From NCBI RefSeq assembly GCF_001399675.1, contig NZ_LJCO01000040.1, positions 47,704 to 111,703 of the forward strand: a stretch of DNA of 64,000 nt. Direction: 5' to 3'. Below, one piece after another: positions 27,724 through 40,679 of the stretch. The position numbers were made by a program, and so were the translations under genes. The notes under the pieces are model-generated. The model did not search any database. It worked only from the letters and a program-made list of their open reading frames with translations, and had not been told where the DNA came from. Numbering within the stretch: position 1 is the first letter of the stretch; each line of letters starts with the position of its first letter. Source of the DNA: Paenalicyclobacillus ferrooxydans (GTDB taxonomy: Bacteria > Bacillota > Bacilli > Alicyclobacillales > Alicyclobacillaceae).

Positions 27724-28911
27724 TTACTTTGCAATGGAGCTGACAACGCCAGCGCCAACAGTACGGCCACCTTCGCGGATAGCGAAACGCGTACCTTCTT
27801 CAAGAGCGATCGGAGCAATCAACTCAACATCCATCGTTACGTTATCGCCAGGCATAACCATTTCGGTTCCTTCTGGCAACTGAACAACGCCAGTCACGTC
27901 AGTTGTACGGAAGTAGAACTGCGGACGGTAACCATTGAAGAAAGGAGTGTGGCGTCCGCCTTCTTCTTTGGTCAGGACGTACACTTCAGCTTTAAAAACG
28001 GTATGCGGCTTGATGGAGCCCGGCTTGACCAAAACCTGACCGCGCTCGATGTCCTTACGCTCAACACCACGAAGCAGGGCGCCAATGTTGTCGCCAGCTT
28101 GTGCAGAGTCGAGCAGTTTGCGGAACATCTCAATACCGGTAGCAACCGTCTTGCGGTTATCTTCACGGAGCCCGACGATTTCAACCTCATCGCCAACCTT
28201 CAAAGAACCACGTTCGACACGGCCGGTCGCAACAGTACCGCGACCAGTGATGGTGAACACGTCCTCAACAGGCATCAAGAACGGCTTGTCGGTGTCACGC
28301 TCTGGGGTTGGAATGTAGCTGTCGACAGCGTCCATCAGTTCTTCAATCGCCTTCACGTATTGCGGGTCGCCTTCGAGCGCCTTCAACGCGGAACCACGAA
28401 TGACAGGAATGTCGTCTCCAGGGAAATCGTACTCGGACAAGAGTTCGCGAACTTCCATCTCAACGAGTTCAAGGAGCTCTTCGTCGTCAACCATGTCGCA
28501 CTTGTTCAAGAAAACAACCAAGTACGGAACACCGACCTGACGGGACAGCAGGATGTGCTCACGGGTTTGCGGCATCGGGCCGTCTGCAGCGGACACGACG
28601 AGGATACCGCCGTCCATCTGAGCAGCACCAGTGATCATGTTCTTCACATAGTCGGCGTGACCTGGGCAGTCAACGTGAGCATAGTGACGGTTGTCAGTGG
28701 TGTACTCCACGTGAGCGGTATTGATGGTAATGCCGCGCTCGCGCTCTTCAGGAGCCTTATCAATTTCGTCATACTTCGATGCCTGTGCCTTACCTTTTGA
28801 AGCCTGTACAGCAGTGATGGCAGCCGTCAAAGTAGTCTTACCGTGGTCAACGTGGCCAATGGTCCCAACGTTTACGTGTGGGAGAGAGCGATCAAATTTT
28901 GCCTTTGCCAT
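27724..28911 (-). CDS. tuf: Elongation factor Tu
   Basis: EF-Tu delivers aminoacyl-tRNA to the ribosome as a GTPase. The 395 residues show G1 GHVDHGKT (19-26), switch I RGITIN, G3 DCPGHADY, G4 NKCD, and domains II-III with the [15 protein letters not shown] segment that contacts tRNA. It is the last gene of the str operon and has the strong codon bias of a highly expressed gene. Confidence 0.99.
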   Translation of the reverse strand: MAKAKFDRSLPHVNVGTIGHVDHGKTTLTAAITAVQASKGKAQASKYDEIDKAPEERERGITINTAHVEYTTDNRHYAHVDCPGHADYVKNMITGAAQMDGGILVVSAADGPMPQTREHILLSRQVGVPYLVVFLNKCDMVDDEELLELVEMEVRELLSEYDFPGDDIPVIRGSALKALEGDPQYVKAIEELMDAVDSYIPTPERDTDKPFLMPVEDVFTITGRGTVATGRVERGSLKVGDEVEIVGLREDNRKTVATGIEMFRKLLDSAQAGDNIGALLRGVERKDIERGQVLVKPGSIKPHTVFKAEVYVLTKEEGGRHTPFFNGYRPQFYFRTTDVTGVVQLPEGTEMVMPGDNVTMDVELIAPIALEEGTRFAIREGGRTVGAGVVSSIAK

Positions 28912-28929
28912 TATCAGTCACTCCTTATC

Positions 28930-31005
28930 CTACTCGCCTTTGTTTTTGGCGATGATTTCTTGAGCTATGCTCTTCGGCACTTCTTCATATGAGTAAAACT
29001 CCATAGAGAATGTACCCCGTCCTTGAGTCCGCGAGCGAAGGCTCGTGGAGTAGCCAAACATCTCAGCGAGTGGCACGAAACCACGAATCACGCGCGCATT
29101 GGCGCGTGCATCCATACCCTCAACTCGACCGCGACGTGAATTTACGTCGCCCATGATGTCACCCATGTATTCCTCAGGAACAGTGATCTCAACCTTCATA
29201 ATCGGTTCCAAAATCACAGGACCAGCTTTGACAGCAGCTTGTTTGAAGGCCATGGATCCAGCGATCTTAAACGCCATTTCAGAAGAGTCGACATCGTGAT
29301 ACGAACCATCAAATAAGGTGGCCTTCACATCGAGCACCGGGTAACCGGCGAGAATACCGTTTTGGAGCGCTTCCTTAATACCTTCATCGACAGCCGGGAT
29401 GTATTCCTTCGGAATCGCACCGCCGACCACCTTGTTTTCAAAGACATACCCTGTCCCGCGTTCCTGCGGTTCAAGGATGATCTTGACGTGACCATACTGG
29501 CCGCGACCACCAGACTGACGAACAAACTTCGCTTCTTGTTCGACCCGCTGCGTTACTGTTTCTTTGTAAGCAACCTGCGGTTTACCAGTATTGGCCTCGA
29601 CTTTAAACTCACGCTTCAACCGGTCAACGATAATCTCCAGGTGAAGCTCGCCCATACCCGAGATGATAGTCTGGCCTGTTTCTGTGTCCGTGTACGTCCG
29701 GAACGTCGGATCTTCTTCTGTCAGCTTACCAAGTGCCACACCCATCTTATCCTGGTCTGCCTTGGTTTTGGGCTCAACAGAAATAGAGATAACCGGATCC
29801 GGGAATTCCATAGACTCCAGAATGACCATGCTCTTTTCATCACACAGGGTATCACCGGTGGTGGTGTCCTTCAGTCCAACACCTGCAGCGATGTCACCAG
29901 CGTAAACCATGTCACGCTCCTCACGGTGATTGGCGTGCATCTGAACGATACGCCCCATCCGCTCACGCTTACCCTTCGTGGAATTCATCACGTAGGAACC
30001 TGAGCCAACGGTACCGGAGTAGACACGGAAGAACGACAACTTACCAACAAACGGGTCTGTCATAATCTTAAAGGCCAGCGCCGAGAACGGCTCATCATCA
30101 GAAGAATGACGTTCCACAGCTTCCCCATCAGGAGTGACACCCTTGATAGCAGGAACATCCAGCGGCGACGGAAGGTAGTCCACCACGGCATCGAGCATTG
30201 GCTGAACACCCTTGTTACGATAGGAAGACCCGCAAAGCACCGGGAACAGCTGCACGGTAACCGTGCCTTTACGAATCGCAGCCTTTAATTCCTCGATGGT
30301 AATCTCTTCGCCCTCGAGGTACTTCATCATCAGTTCCTCGTCAACTTCTGCAGCCGCCTCCAACAACTCGGTGCGAGCTTGTTCAGCTTGCGCCTTCATG
30401 TCTTCAGGGATATCTCTGGCTTCTGAGGTTGTTCCAAGGTCGTCCGTGTACACAATTGCCTTGTTTTCAACCAAGTCAATCATGCCAACGAAATGATCTT
30501 CTGCACCAATCGGTAATTGAATCGGTACCGCCTTGGCACCAAGACGAGTCCTCATCTGATCGACGCACATTGCAAAGTCCGCACCGATGATGTCCATCTT
30601 GTTAACGTATGCAATACGCGGCACGTGGTACTTATCAGCCTGACGCCACACGGTCTCGGACTGGGGCTCGACCCCACCTTTCGCGTCAAAAACGCCAACG
30701 GCTCCATCCAGAACACGAAGTGAGCGTTCTACCTCAACGGTGAAATCCACGTGCCCGGGTGTATCGATAATATTGATTCGATGCCCTTTCCAAGCCGCGG
30801 TCGTTGCAGCAGAGGTGATCGTGATACCCCGTTCTTGCTCTTGCTCCATCCAGTCCATCGTCGCAGCGCCATCGTGAACTTCACCGATTTTGTGCACGCG
30901 ACCAGTATAGAACAAAACGCGTTCCGTCGTGGTGGTTTTACCGGCGTCGATGTGAGCGATAATCCCGATGTTTCGCGTGTTTTCCAATGAAAACTGACGT
31001 GCCAA
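28930..31005 (-). CDS. fusA: Elongation factor G
   Basis: EF-G drives ribosomal translocation and, with RRF, recycling. The 691 residues start [20 protein letters not shown], with P-loop AHIDAGKTT, switch region [12 protein letters not shown]3 DTPGHVDF and G4 NKMD, then domains III-V. Length is normal. It lies between rpsG and tuf. Confidence 0.99.
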   Translation of the reverse strand: MARQFSLENTRNIGIIAHIDAGKTTTTERVLFYTGRVHKIGEVHDGAATMDWMEQEQERGITITSAATTAAWKGHRINIIDTPGHVDFTVEVERSLRVLDGAVGVFDAKGGVEPQSETVWRQADKYHVPRIAYVNKMDIIGADFAMCVDQMRTRLGAKAVPIQLPIGAEDHFVGMIDLVENKAIVYTDDLGTTSEARDIPEDMKAQAEQARTELLEAAAEVDEELMMKYLEGEEITIEELKAAIRKGTVTVQLFPVLCGSSYRNKGVQPMLDAVVDYLPSPLDVPAIKGVTPDGEAVERHSSDDEPFSALAFKIMTDPFVGKLSFFRVYSGTVGSGSYVMNSTKGKRERMGRIVQMHANHREERDMVYAGDIAAGVGLKDTTTGDTLCDEKSMVILESMEFPDPVISISVEPKTKADQDKMGVALGKLTEEDPTFRTYTDTETGQTIISGMGELHLEIIVDRLKREFKVEANTGKPQVAYKETVTQRVEQEAKFVRQSGGRGQYGHVKIILEPQERGTGYVFENKVVGGAIPKEYIPAVDEGIKEALQNGILAGYPVLDVKATLFDGSYHDVDSSEMAFKIAGSMAFKQAAVKAGPVILEPIMKVEITVPEEYMGDIMGDVNSRRGRVEGMDARANARVIRGFVPLAEMFGYSTSLRSRTQGRGTFSMEFYSYEEVPKSIAQEIIAKNKGE

Positions 31006-31056
31006 AGAAAACCCTCCTTCCTTCTAGCAATTCAAAGCTGTACGCTATTGCCAAGA

Positions 31057-31527
<471 letters not shown>

Positions 31528-31612
31528 TCAAACAACCTCCCTTCCACAAACATCACCCACCCACGCAAAGGCGCTCAACGCGCCAGCGGGATGCGTTGTA
31601 AAAACAAGTAAC

Positions 31613-32032
31613 TTACTTCTTGACCTTTGGGCGCTTGGCACCGTACTTGGACCGCGCCTGCTGACGATCTTTCACGCCGGCTGTATCAAGCGCGCCGCGA
31701 ACGATGTGATAACGTACACCTGGAAGGTCCTTGACACGTCCGCCGCGAACCAACACAACAGAGTGTTCCTGCAGGTTGTGTCCAATACCAGGGATGTAGG
31801 CCGTAACCTCAATCTGGTTGGTCAGACGCACACGGGCATACTTCCGAAGGGCTGAGTTCGGCTTCTTCGGTGTCATGGTACCCACACGAGTGCAGACGCC
31901 TCGCTTTTGAGGAGCCGGAAGATCCGTCTCTTCTTTGCGGAAGCTGTTATATCCCTTCTGCAGAGCAGGAGCCGTAGACTTCTTTAGAACCGGCTTCCGA
32001 CCCTTGCGTACGAGCTGGTTAATCGTTGGCAT
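31613..32032 (-). CDS. rpsL: 30S ribosomal protein S12
   Basis: S12 sits in the decoding centre. The 139 residues start [20 protein letters not shown], and the decoding loops [11 protein letters not shown] and [13 protein letters not shown] are intact, with the Lys residues whose change gives streptomycin resistance unaltered. The ATG was chosen because AAGGAGG precedes it; longer in-frame starts are unconserved. Confidence 0.98.
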   Translation of the reverse strand: MPTINQLVRKGRKPVLKKSTAPALQKGYNSFRKEETDLPAPQKRGVCTRVGTMTPKKPNSALRKYARVRLTNQIEVTAYIPGIGHNLQEHSVVLVRGGRVKDLPGVRYHIVRGALDTAGVKDRQQARSKYGAKRPKVKK

Positions 32033-32115
32033 TCTACCGCACCTCCTTTCAAATGCAACCACCGTCACAACGTTTCTCAAGTCCACGTGTCCTGGTGGTT
32101 CGTGCAAAGGCAAAT

Positions 32116-32157
32116 AAAAAACTCGAATTTGAAGACACTAAGTCCCGCTTCAGAGTT
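32116..32157 (-). terminator. Possible attenuator between rplGB and rpsL
   Basis: Reading leftward, AACTC-TGAAG can pair with CTTCA-GAGTT across a loop, with a five-base bulge, followed by six T residues. It could attenuate the str operon after rplGB. The bulge makes the call uncertain. Confidence 0.35.
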
Positions 32158-32170
32158 GAGCGACCCGTCG

Positions 32171-32422
32171 CTACTCTCTGACGACAGCCGCGGCAGCTGC
32201 TCCAACTTCGATTCCGCAAGCCTTACCTAGCTGCTTCATTGTGTCCACCCAGATGACGTCGATTCCCCGCTGGTTTGCTAAGGCCACAATCGGGTCAGTG
32301 ACCCGTTTCTCGGCGTCCTTCGCAGCGTATACAACTTCCGCCTGTCCCTGCTGGAGAGCTTTCGTAGTTTGGTTGGTACCAATGGTGCGCTTCCTAGCCA
32401 GGCGGATGCGATCGAGTGACAT
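32171..32422 (-). CDS. rplGB: L7Ae-family kink-turn-binding ribosomal protein
   Basis: An 83-residue L7Ae/L30e-fold protein like Bacillus YbxF, which binds kink-turn RNA. It has GTNQTTKALQQGQAEVVYAA (RNA-binding helix) and the VDTMKQLGKACGIEVGAAA motif. The ATG lies after GGGGGAGG. It is the first gene of the str operon, just downstream of its promoter. Confidence 0.93.
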   Translation of the reverse strand: MSLDRIRLARKRTIGTNQTTKALQQGQAEVVYAAKDAEKRVTDPIVALANQRGIDVIWVDTMKQLGKACGIEVGAAAAAVVRE

Positions 32423-32474
32423 CGCAGCAGCCTCCCCCAAAAATCGAAAACCATGCCCAAAGGCACACTCAGAG

Positions 32475-32504
32475 ATTCTATCACCCGAGCAATCGCGCTG
32501 TCAA
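32475..32504 (-). promoter_or_regulatory. Sigma-A promoter of the str operon
   Basis: Reading leftward, a perfect TTGACA and TAGAAT are 18 bases apart, with a TG one base before the -10 (extended -10). It would start rplGB-rpsL-rpsG-fusA-tuf about 45 bases before the rplGB start. Confidence 0.8.
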
Positions 32505-32535
32505 CAAGAATCCAAATGATCTAGTTGACAGCGCG
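32494..32535. repeat. Perfect 12-bp inverted repeat over the str promoter -35
   Basis: CGCGCTGTCAAC and GTTGACAGCGCG flank an 18-base spacer in the rpoC-rplGB gap. One arm contains the TTGACA of the str promoter; the other arm presents a TTGACA on the opposite strand. There is no T-run, so it does not look like a normal rpoC terminator. Confidence 0.85.
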
Positions 32536-32576
32536 TCTCAAATCTGCGCAGGTTTCCGCTCTGACACTCAGAGGAC

Positions 32577-35500
32577 CTACTCGGAAACAGATACCTCAGC
32601 TTCAGAGGACTCGCTCGTTGGATTGGTCTCTTCAACCGGATCGTCGTCGCTGACGACCTCAATATGACGATAGCGCGACATACCTGTACCCGCCGGGATC
32701 AATTTGCCGATAATGACGTTCTCCTTCAGGCCGAGCAACTGATCTACCTTGCCCTTGATGGCAGCTTCAGTCAGCACACGCGTCGTCTCTTGGAAGGACG
32801 CAGCCGAGAGGAAGGAGTCTGTTTCCAACGAAGCTTTAGTAATACCAAGCAGAGCCGGACGAGCTACAGCAGGTTCCTTACCGCGAATCAAGACGTCCCG
32901 GTTCGCCATCTCATAGTCATACAAGTCTGCGTAGGTGCCCGGTAACAGGTCGGTGTCACCAGAGTCAAGGATCCGGACCTTACGAAGCATCTGGCGCACC
33001 ATGACTTCCACGTGTTTATCGTTAATATCAACGCCTTGCAACCGATAGACGCGTTGCACTTCGCGAAGCAGGTAGTTCTGAACCCCTGCAAGACCCTTGA
33101 CACGCAACATCTCCTTGGGATCGACAGAGCCTTCGGTCAGTTCATCGCCAGCATCCACTTTTGCATTCACGGACACGCGAATACGAGAACCATACGGAAT
33201 CGAGTAGACTTTCGTCTCGCTTTCACCCGTGACTTCAACCTCGCGCTTATCTTTGGCTTCTCGGATGTCCGTCACAACGCCGTCAAACTCCGTAATCACA
33301 GCTTGACCTTTTGGATTTCTGGCCTCGAACAGCTCTTGAATACGAGGCAGACCTTGCGTAATGTCATCGCCAGCAACGCCACCGGTGTGGAATGTACGCA
33401 TCGTCAGCTGTGTACCAGGCTCACCAATCGATTGTGCAGCAATGATGCCGACAGCCTCACCGATCTCCACCATCTTACCGGTCGCCAGGTTTCGCCCGTA
33501 ACACTGCACACACACACCGTGCCGGGTGCGACAGGTCAACACAGACCTGATGTACACTTCCTTAATCCCGGATTGTATGATCGACGTCGCTGCCGTTGCA
33601 TCGATGAGTTCATTCTTCCCGACAATCTTCTCTCCGGTCTCAGGATGAAACACATCTTGGAAGGCAACGCGGCCTTCGAGGCGGTCATACAACTCCTCAA
33701 TCACTTCACGGCCATCGCGGATCTCAACCACACGCAAGCCTTTGTCCGTGCCACAGTCAATTTCACGAACAATCGTATCCTGCGCCACGTCGACCAGACG
33801 GCGGGTCAGATAACCAGAGTCCGCCGTTCTAAGGGCGGTATCAGCCAAACCTTTGCGGGCACCGTGGGTGGAGATGAAGTACTCCAACACTGTCAAGCCT
33901 TCACGGAAGTTCGACTTAATAGGCAACTGAATGATCTGCCCGGATGGGTTCGCCATCAGACCGCGCATACCAGCCAGCTGGGTAATCTGGGACTGACTTC
34001 CTCGAGCACCGGAAGTGGCCATCATATAAATCGGGTTTAGCTCATCCATGCTCTGCATCAAGGTATCGGAGAGTTTTTCCTTCGCTTCACTCCAAATCTG
34101 GCTGAAGGACATATACTTCTCTTCTTCCGTGATGAGACCGCGGCGGTACTGTTGAACCAGCTTGTGATCTTTTTGGTCCGCTTCGTCGATGATCGTCACC
34201 TTCTCTTGCGGGACGATGATGTCCGCAACAGAGATGGTGATGCCAGCTTGACACGAATAGTGGAAGCCGAGTTTCTTGACACGATCAAGGATTTCTGCCG
34301 TCTGGGTCGTGCCGTAACGATCGAAGCAATCGGCCAGAATGTTACCTAAGTCCTTTTTAATAATTGGTTTCGGACTTGGACGATTCAAGATTCTTTCACG
34401 CAGGTTGACGCCCTTTTCGAAGATAAAGGTCTCATCCGGCGGGCCGTCATACAGGTTTTGTTTCGCACCAGAATGAAGGTACGGGAAGTCTGTCGGGAAC
34501 ACTTCATTGAAAATCAGCTTACCAGGTGTCGTGATAAGAAAAGCATTTCTCTGTGCTTCAGTAAACGACGCCTTGCCGAGTGACTTCGCAGGGATCGCAA
34601 TCCGAGCATGAACATCAATTTCACGGCGCTGCAGGCAGACATTCACTTCATCTGGATCAGCGAAGACACGGCCCTCGCCTTCTGCACCATGACGCTCGAT
34701 AGTCAGATAATACGGCCCCAACACCATGTCCTGGGTCGGAGTAACAACAGGTTTGCCATCCTTCGGATTCAGGATGTTGTGTGCGGCGAGCATCAGCAAC
34801 CGAGCTTCCGCTTGTGCCTCTGCGGACAGCGGTACGTGCACAGCCATTTGGTCACCGTCAAAGTCCGCATTATACGCCGTACAAACCATCGGATGCAGTT
34901 TGATAGCCCGACCTTCGACAAGGATTGGCTCGAATGCCTGAATACCAAGGCGGTGCAAGGTTGGCGCACGGTTCAAAAGTACCGGGTGCTCCTTAATCAC
35001 ATCTTCAACCACGTCCCAAACTTCGGGTGAAACGCGCTCCACCTTCCGCTTCGCGCTCTTGATGTTGTGTGCAAGGCCACGCGCCACAAGTTCTTTCATG
35101 ACAAACGGTTTAAAGAGTTCGAGAGCCATTTCCTTCGGCAGACCGCATTGATAAATCTTGAGCTCAGGACCGACAACAATGACCGAACGCCCCGAGTAGT
35201 CGACACGCTTACCGAGCAAGTTTTGACGGAAACGTCCCTGCTTACCCTTTAACATATGAGACAGCGATTTGAGCGGACGGTTACCAGGGCCGGTTACAGG
35301 ACGGCCGCGACGACCATTGTCAATCAGAGCGTCCACCGCTTCCTGGAGCATCCGCTTTTCGTTCTGCACGATGATGTCAGGAGCCCCAAGGTCGAGCAAC
35401 CTCTTCAACCGGTTGTTACGATTGATGACACGACGATAGAGGTCGTTCAAGTCAGAAGTCGCGAATCGACCGCCGTCCAGTTGGACCATCGGACGGAGAT

Positions 35501-36209
35501 CCGGCGGGATGACAGGCAACGCCTCAAGAATCATCCAGCTCGGCTCATTCCCCGAGGCACGGAATGCCTCAAGGACCTCAAGACGCTTGATAACACGGTT
35601 ACGGCGCTGACCCTGCGCGGTACGCAACTCTTCTTTTAACTGATCAACCTCTTTGTCGAGGTTGATGTCGAGTAACAACTTTTTGATGGCCTCGGCACCC
35701 ATGCCCGCTTCAAAGGCGTAACCATACTTTTCGCGGTAGGAACGATACTCCTTCTCGCTAAGCAGCTGCTTCTTCTCGAGTGGGGTATCTCCCGGGTCTG
35801 TCACCACATAGGAAGCAAAATAGATAACCTCCTCTAACGCACGTGGAGACATGTCCAGTACCAAGCCCATCCGGCTTGGGATCCCCTTGAAGTACCAGAT
35901 GTGAGAAACAGGAGCCGCCAGTTCGATGTGCCCCATGCGCTCACGGCGAACCTTGGAGCGCGTCACTTCTACGCCGCAACGGTCACACACGACGCCCTTA
36001 TAGCGAACTCGTTTGTACTTGCCGCAGTGGCACTCCCAGTCACGTTGAGGGCCAAAGATCCGTTCGCAAAACAGGCCATCCTTTTCCGGACGCAAGGTGC
36101 GGTAGTTGATGGTCTCCGGCTTCTTGACCTCACCATGGGACCAGGAGCGGATCTTCTCCGGCGAAGCCAGTCCGATCTTCATGTACTCAAAGTTGTTGAC
36201 ATCCAACAA
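32577..36209 (-). CDS. rpoC: RNA polymerase beta-prime subunit
   Basis: Beta-prime carries the catalytic Mg site: [12 protein letters not shown] is intact. The 1210 residues also show the N-terminal zinc ribbon ([19 protein letters not shown]), the clamp and the bridge/trigger regions ([24 protein letters not shown] segment), typical of Firmicutes without the long gammaproteobacterial insertion. The start is a TTG ([13 protein letters not shown]) eight bases after GGGAGG. It follows rpoB by 26 bases. The Glu/Ser-rich tail is lineage-specific. Confidence 0.99.
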   Translation of the reverse strand: MLDVNNFEYMKIGLASPEKIRSWSHGEVKKPETINYRTLRPEKDGLFCERIFGPQRDWECHCGKYKRVRYKGVVCDRCGVEVTRSKVRRERMGHIELAAPVSHIWYFKGIPSRMGLVLDMSPRALEEVIYFASYVVTDPGDTPLEKKQLLSEKEYRSYREKYGYAFEAGMGAEAIKKLLLDINLDKEVDQLKEELRTAQGQRRNRVIKRLEVLEAFRASGNEPSWMILEALPVIPPDLRPMVQLDGGRFATSDLNDLYRRVINRNNRLKRLLDLGAPDIIVQNEKRMLQEAVDALIDNGRRGRPVTGPGNRPLKSLSHMLKGKQGRFRQNLLGKRVDYSGRSVIVVGPELKIYQCGLPKEMALELFKPFVMKELVARGLAHNIKSAKRKVERVSPEVWDVVEDVIKEHPVLLNRAPTLHRLGIQAFEPILVEGRAIKLHPMVCTAYNADFDGDQMAVHVPLSAEAQAEARLLMLAAHNILNPKDGKPVVTPTQDMVLGPYYLTIERHGAEGEGRVFADPDEVNVCLQRREIDVHARIAIPAKSLGKASFTEAQRNAFLITTPGKLIFNEVFPTDFPYLHSGAKQNLYDGPPDETFIFEKGVNLRERILNRPSPKPIIKKDLGNILADCFDRYGTTQTAEILDRVKKLGFHYSCQAGITISVADIIVPQEKVTIIDEADQKDHKLVQQYRRGLITEEEKYMSFSQIWSEAKEKLSDTLMQSMDELNPIYMMATSGARGSQSQITQLAGMRGLMANPSGQIIQLPIKSNFREGLTVLEYFISTHGARKGLADTALRTADSGYLTRRLVDVAQDTIVREIDCGTDKGLRVVEIRDGREVIEELYDRLEGRVAFQDVFHPETGEKIVGKNELIDATAATSIIQSGIKEVYIRSVLTCRTRHGVCVQCYGRNLATGKMVEIGEAVGIIAAQSIGEPGTQLTMRTFHTGGVAGDDITQGLPRIQELFEARNPKGQAVITEFDGVVTDIREAKDKREVEVTGESETKVYSIPYGSRIRVSVNAKVDAGDELTEGSVDPKEMLRVKGLAGVQNYLLREVQRVYRLQGVDINDKHVEVMVRQMLRKVRILDSGDTDLLPGTYADLYDYEMANRDVLIRGKEPAVARPALLGITKASLETDSFLSAASFQETTRVLTEAAIKGKVDQLLGLKENVIIGKLIPAGTGMSRYRHIEVVSDDDPVEETNPTSESSEAEVSVSE

Positions 36210-36235
36210 GGAGCATCCTCCCTTTCATCAGCGCG

Positions 36236-39200
36236 TCAGTCCCCGATTTCCCGGCTCTCAAGGTTTAGATTCAGCTTTTCTCCGGTATCGTCGTCCTCGT
36301 CGCTCTCCCGCATGACAATCTCCTGCTCATCTTCGCTCAGGATTTTGACGTCCATGCCAAGGCTTTGCAGCTCCTTGATCAGAACCTTAAATGATTCCGG
36401 AACACCGGGCTCCGGTACATTCTCGCCCTTCACAATCGCTTCGTACGTCTTTACGCGACCGACAACATCATCGGACTTCACAGTGAGGATCTCTTGCAAG
36501 GTGTAGGCCGCACCATACGCTTCAAGGGCCCACACTTCCATCTCGCCAAATCTCTGGCCGCCAAACTGCGCCTTACCGCCAAGCGGTTGCTGCGTGACGA
36601 GAGAGTACGGCCCAGTGGAACGAGCGTGAATCTTGTCGTCGACCAAGTGGTGCAGTTTCAGCATGTAGACAAACCCGACAGTAACCCGATTGTCAAATGC
36701 CTCTCCAGACCGCCCATCGTACAAAACATGTTTCCCATCCGGGTCATAGCCTGCTTCTTCCAAGGTTGAGAAAACGTCCTCTGCATGTGCTCCGTCAAAA
36801 ACAGGCGTTGCAATGTGAAGACCAAGTGCACGGGCAGCCATACCCAGATGAGTCTCAAGTACCTGACCAATATTCATACGAGAAGGAACACCAAGCGGAT
36901 TCAGAACAATCTCAACTGGAGTACCATCCTCCATGAACGGCATATCTTCCTCTGGAAGAATCCGAGCCACGACACCCTTATTACCGTGTCGACCAGCCAT
37001 CTTGTCCCCTTCAGAGATCTTTCGTTTTTGAGCAATGTAAACCCGCACCAACTGATTTACACCAGCCGGGAGCTCGTCGCCATTCTCGCGGGTAAACACT
37101 TTGACATCCACGACGATCCCTGCCCCACCGTGTGGGACGCGCAGCGACGTGTCTCGAACCTCACGCGCCTTTTCGCCAAAGATGGCGTGCAACAACCGTT
37201 CTTCAGCCGTCAGCTCTGTAACGCCCTTCGGCGTCACTTTGCCAACCAGGATGTCACCGGTACGAATTTCAGCCCCAATGCGGATAATCCCGCGTTCGTC
37301 GAGGTTGCGCAGTGCATCCTCACCAACGTTCGGAATGTCACGCGTGATCTCTTCTGGTCCAAGCTTCGTGTCGCGAGCTTCCAACTCATACTCTTCGATG
37401 TGAAGGGACGTATAAATATCTTCCTTCACGACCTTTTCGGAAAGCAAAATCGCATCTTCATAGTTGTAGCCTTCCCACGTCATAAAGGCCACCAGAACAT
37501 TACGCCCAAGTGCCAACTCACCCATTTCTGTCGCCGGGCCGTCACACAGGATGTCACCAGCAACAACCTCTTGACCTTCCCGAACCACAGGACGTTGGTT
37601 GATACATGTGTTCTGGTTGGAACGCGTAAACTTCTGAAGCTTATATTTATCGAGATCACCCTTGACGCGATTTCCGTCAATATCGTGATAGGTGCGGACC
37701 CAAATCTCGCGGGCCGTAACACGTTCCACAACACCGGGGCGTTTTGCTACCAGACACACGCCGGAGTCTTTGGCAGCCTGGTGCTCCATACCGGTTCCGA
37801 CGACAGGCGCCTTTGGCACCAATAGCGGAACTGCTTGACGCTGCATGTTGGAACCCATCAACGCACGGTTCGCATCGTCATTCTCAAGGAATGGAATCAT
37901 AGCCGTTGCAACAGACACAACCTGTTTTGGCGAGACGTCCATGTAGTCGATCCGTTCGCGTGGAACGAGCAACGTATCACCGCGATAACGGGCCACAACC
38001 TCTTCACTTGCAAGGTGGTTGTCATCCGTAAGTTTTGCGTTCGCCTGAGCCACAATGTAGTTCTCTTCCTCATCCGCAGTGAGGTAGTCGATATGTTCAG
38101 TGACCTCACCGGTATCCGGGTTGACGTGGCGATACGGAGTTTCAATGAACCCGTACTCATTAATGCGCGCGTACGTCGACAGCGAGTTAATCAACCCAAT
38201 GTTCGGACCTTCCGGCGTTTCAATCGGACACATCCGCCCGTAGTGGGAGTAGTGCACGTCTCGAACCTCGAAGCCCGCCCGTTCACGAGTGAGTCCGCCA
38301 GGGCCAAGTGCTGACAGGCGCCGCTTATGCGTTAACTCTGCCAACGGGTTGGTTTGGTCCATAAACTGTGACAACTGACTCGATCCAAAGAACTCTTTGA
38401 TAGAGGCAATGACAGGCCGAATATTAATCAGCGCCTGCGGCGTGATTCCACTCGGATCCTGAATTGACATCCGTTCACGAACGACGCGTTCCATCCTAGA
38501 CAAACCAATGCGGAACTGATTCTGAAGCAGTTCGCCAACAGAACGCAAGCGGCGATTTCCAAGATGGTCGATATCGTCAGTCGACCCAACACCGTGAAGC
38601 AAATTGAAGAAGTAGCTGACGGAAGACAGGATGTCAGCCGGCATTATGTGTTTTACAGACCGGTCAATGGAGCCATTGCCAATGACGTTTAAAATCTTGC
38701 CATCCTCAAGCGGACTGAAGATTTTCACCATCTGAAGCGGCACTTCATCCTGATCTGTGAGCTCCGCAGTTGCCCGAACATTGAAGCGACCAACATTGCG
38801 TTCAAGCGCCGGGATGATTTTGTCGAGCAAACGACGGTCGATCTCCTGACCCGCTTCTGCAATGATTTCGCCGGTATCCACATCGACCAGCGTTTCCGCC
38901 AAACGTTGATTCAGCAGGCGGTTCTTGATGTGAAGCTTCTTGTTAATCTTGTAGCGGCCCACATTGGCCAAATCATAGCGCTTGGGATCGAAGAACCGAG
39001 ATGCCAGCAGTACACGAGCATTTTCAACGGTCGGCGGTTCCCCAGGACGGAGCCGCTCGTAAATCTCAACAAGAGCCCGCTCCGTGGAATCAGTCGTATC
39101 CTTGTCAAGCGTGTTGCGTAGGTACTCGTCCTCACCAAGCAGATTGATAATTTCCGCATCCGTCCCAAGGCCCAAAGCCCTCAAAAGGACCGTGATAGGA

Positions 39201-39766
39201 AGCTTCCGGGTCCGATCAATCCGAACGTAGACGACATCCTTCGCATCGGTCTCGAACTCCAACCATGCTCCTCGGTTCGGAATCACCGTGGCTGCGAATG
39301 TCTTCTTTCCGTTCTTGTCAATCTTGCTGTTGAAATACACGCTCGGTGAACGAACCAACTGACTGACAATGACGCGTTCGGCACCATTGATGATGAAGGT
39401 ACCTGTATCGGTCATCAGCGGGAAATCTCCCATAAAGACTTCCTGTTCCTTGACCTCACCGGTTTCCTTGTTCAACAGGCGTACCTTCACGCGCAACGGC
39501 GCAGAATAGGTCACATCCCGTTCTTTGGACTCTTCCACATCATACTTGGGCTCTCCTAGACTATAGTCGACAAACTCCAGAACCAGGTTGCCCGTAAAGT
39601 CCTGAATTGGTGAGATGTCATCAAACATCTCACGGAGACCCTCACGCAAAAACCACTCGTATGAGCGTTGCTGGATCTCAATCAGATTTGGAAGGTCCAG
39701 GACCTCTCGGATGCGCGAGTAGGAGCGGCGCTCACGCCACCCATACTTGACCATATGTCCCTGCAA
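36236..39766 (-). CDS. rpoB: RNA polymerase beta subunit
   Basis: Beta forms the upper jaw of polymerase and the rifampicin pocket. In 1176 residues the rifampicin region [15 protein letters not shown] and [13 protein letters not shown] is wild type at the known resistance positions. The start is a TTG ([11 protein letters not shown]) six bases after a G-rich site, lining up with the Bacillus N-terminus; an ATG five codons later is possible. It is expressed from its own promoter with a leader of about 155 bases. Confidence 0.99.
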   Translation of the reverse strand: MQGHMVKYGWRERRSYSRIREVLDLPNLIEIQQRSYEWFLREGLREMFDDISPIQDFTGNLVLEFVDYSLGEPKYDVEESKERDVTYSAPLRVKVRLLNKETGEVKEQEVFMGDFPLMTDTGTFIINGAERVIVSQLVRSPSVYFNSKIDKNGKKTFAATVIPNRGAWLEFETDAKDVVYVRIDRTRKLPITVLLRALGLGTDAEIINLLGEDEYLRNTLDKDTTDSTERALVEIYERLRPGEPPTVENARVLLASRFFDPKRYDLANVGRYKINKKLHIKNRLLNQRLAETLVDVDTGEIIAEAGQEIDRRLLDKIIPALERNVGRFNVRATAELTDQDEVPLQMVKIFSPLEDGKILNVIGNGSIDRSVKHIMPADILSSVSYFFNLLHGVGSTDDIDHLGNRRLRSVGELLQNQFRIGLSRMERVVRERMSIQDPSGITPQALINIRPVIASIKEFFGSSQLSQFMDQTNPLAELTHKRRLSALGPGGLTRERAGFEVRDVHYSHYGRMCPIETPEGPNIGLINSLSTYARINEYGFIETPYRHVNPDTGEVTEHIDYLTADEEENYIVAQANAKLTDDNHLASEEVVARYRGDTLLVPRERIDYMDVSPKQVVSVATAMIPFLENDDANRALMGSNMQRQAVPLLVPKAPVVGTGMEHQAAKDSGVCLVAKRPGVVERVTAREIWVRTYHDIDGNRVKGDLDKYKLQKFTRSNQNTCINQRPVVREGQEVVAGDILCDGPATEMGELALGRNVLVAFMTWEGYNYEDAILLSEKVVKEDIYTSLHIEEYELEARDTKLGPEEITRDIPNVGEDALRNLDERGIIRIGAEIRTGDILVGKVTPKGVTELTAEERLLHAIFGEKAREVRDTSLRVPHGGAGIVVDVKVFTRENGDELPAGVNQLVRVYIAQKRKISEGDKMAGRHGNKGVVARILPEEDMPFMEDGTPVEIVLNPLGVPSRMNIGQVLETHLGMAARALGLHIATPVFDGAHAEDVFSTLEEAGYDPDGKHVLYDGRSGEAFDNRVTVGFVYMLKLHHLVDDKIHARSTGPYSLVTQQPLGGKAQFGGQRFGEMEVWALEAYGAAYTLQEILTVKSDDVVGRVKTYEAIVKGENVPEPGVPESFKVLIKELQSLGMDVKILSEDEQEIVMRESDEDDDTGEKLNLNLESREIGD

Positions 39767-39928
39767 ATGCGTCCCCCCTCACGCTGGTTATAAATACATA
39801 TGTGATCAAACAAAAAAGAAATGAGGTTGCGCGGAACCACATTTTCACATAAGTGTAATATTCACCTATATCCAAATGGATGGTATTTTATTCATCTCCG
39901 TCCATTCCAGATGAGTTTGCATTTAGGT

Positions 39929-39957
39929 ACTTTAGCACATACAAAATACGATGTCAA
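39929..39957 (-). promoter_or_regulatory. Sigma-A promoter of rpoBC
   Basis: Reading leftward, a perfect TTGACA is 17 bases from TAAAGT, with a TG extended -10. It gives a leader of about 155 bases before rpoB, rich in A and T, with no clear attenuator. No gene is seen in the methyltransferase-rpoB gap. Confidence 0.7.
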
Positions 39958-39998
39958 CACGCCAAATCATAGATATGTTGAATCGCACATCAACTTTT

Positions 39999-40592
39999 TC
40001 ATTTTCTGCATGCAAAGACATGATATCCAGACTTGCGGGACTCAAGTGTCACCTTGCAGAACCGCTCCTCCAGGAATCGCAATGCACTGTCAGCGCCATG
40101 TTTCTTGTGCATCACAACCCACAGTGTACCACCCGTCTTCAAGCGAGACAGCGACTCCTCGAAGAGCCCGTACACCACTGACTTACCGGCTCGAATAGGG
40201 GGATTCAGCAAAACGGCATCCGGCTCGTCCTCGAACAAGGCTCTTAACCCATCACTTTGCCTCACCGATACGCGTTCGCCGAGCGACCGTGTGTTTACCG
40301 TCGCCAGGTCCACAGCCCGTGCATTTACATCTAGGAGAACCCAGCGGGTCATTGGATACACACGGCCTAAGACAGCTCCGACGGCACCGTACCCGCAACC
40401 GAGATCGACAATCAGGCCAACCTCTGGCAGGACTGCCGTCTCAATCAATAGTCGGGTTCCAAAATCAAGCCCCGTCTTAGAGAACACTCCCGCATCGGAC
40501 GTCAACTCAAGTTCGACACCCCGAACGTGGAAACGGATCGTCCGAGGCTCACTCTGGACACCTGGGTTTTCCGAATAATAGTGATCGCTCAT
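39999..40592 (-). CDS. RsmC-like class I methyltransferase (YbxB)
   Basis: A 197-residue SAM-dependent methyltransferase like Bacillus YbxB, related to the C-terminal half of RsmC, which methylates a 16S rRNA guanine. Motif I is VDLGCGYGAVG (about 63-73), motif II ends at LLDVNARAV, and motif IV is LLNPPIRAGK, the NPPx form of RNA/DNA N-methyltransferases. The substrate is inferred to be rRNA. The conserved place between rplL and rpoB supports a translation role. Confidence 0.88.
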   Translation of the reverse strand: MSDHYYSENPGVQSEPRTIRFHVRGVELELTSDAGVFSKTGLDFGTRLLIETAVLPEVGLIVDLGCGYGAVGAVLGRVYPMTRWVLLDVNARAVDLATVNTRSLGERVSVRQSDGLRALFEDEPDAVLLNPPIRAGKSVVYGLFEESLSRLKTGGTLWVVMHKKHGADSALRFLEERFCKVTLESRKSGYHVFACRK

Positions 40593-40637
40593 GGGCCCTC
40601 CTTGGAGTTAACCGGTTAACAACAAATTGAAACACGA

Positions 40638-40665
40638 AGAGGCACGCAACGAACCGCGTGCCTCT
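40638..40665 (-). terminator. Hairpin after rplL
   Basis: A perfect 10-bp stem (AGAGGCACGC with GCGTGCCTCT) has an eight-base loop between rplL and the methyltransferase gene. The T-tract is weak, so it is probably a partial terminator that tunes L12 against polymerase output. Confidence 0.55.
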
Positions 40666-40679
40666 CGCCAAAAAGAGAC

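Noticed and set aside
27679..28800. A 373-codon plus-strand open frame opposite tuf
   Set aside because: It is an antisense shadow of a highly biased gene; no ribosome-binding site and no protein-like pattern.
33012..34040. A 342-codon plus-strand open frame opposite rpoC
   Set aside because: Antisense shadow; the minus strand is unquestionably rpoC.
36236..39766. Rifampicin-resistance substitutions in rpoB
   Set aside because: The resistance cluster reads as wild type at the usual positions.
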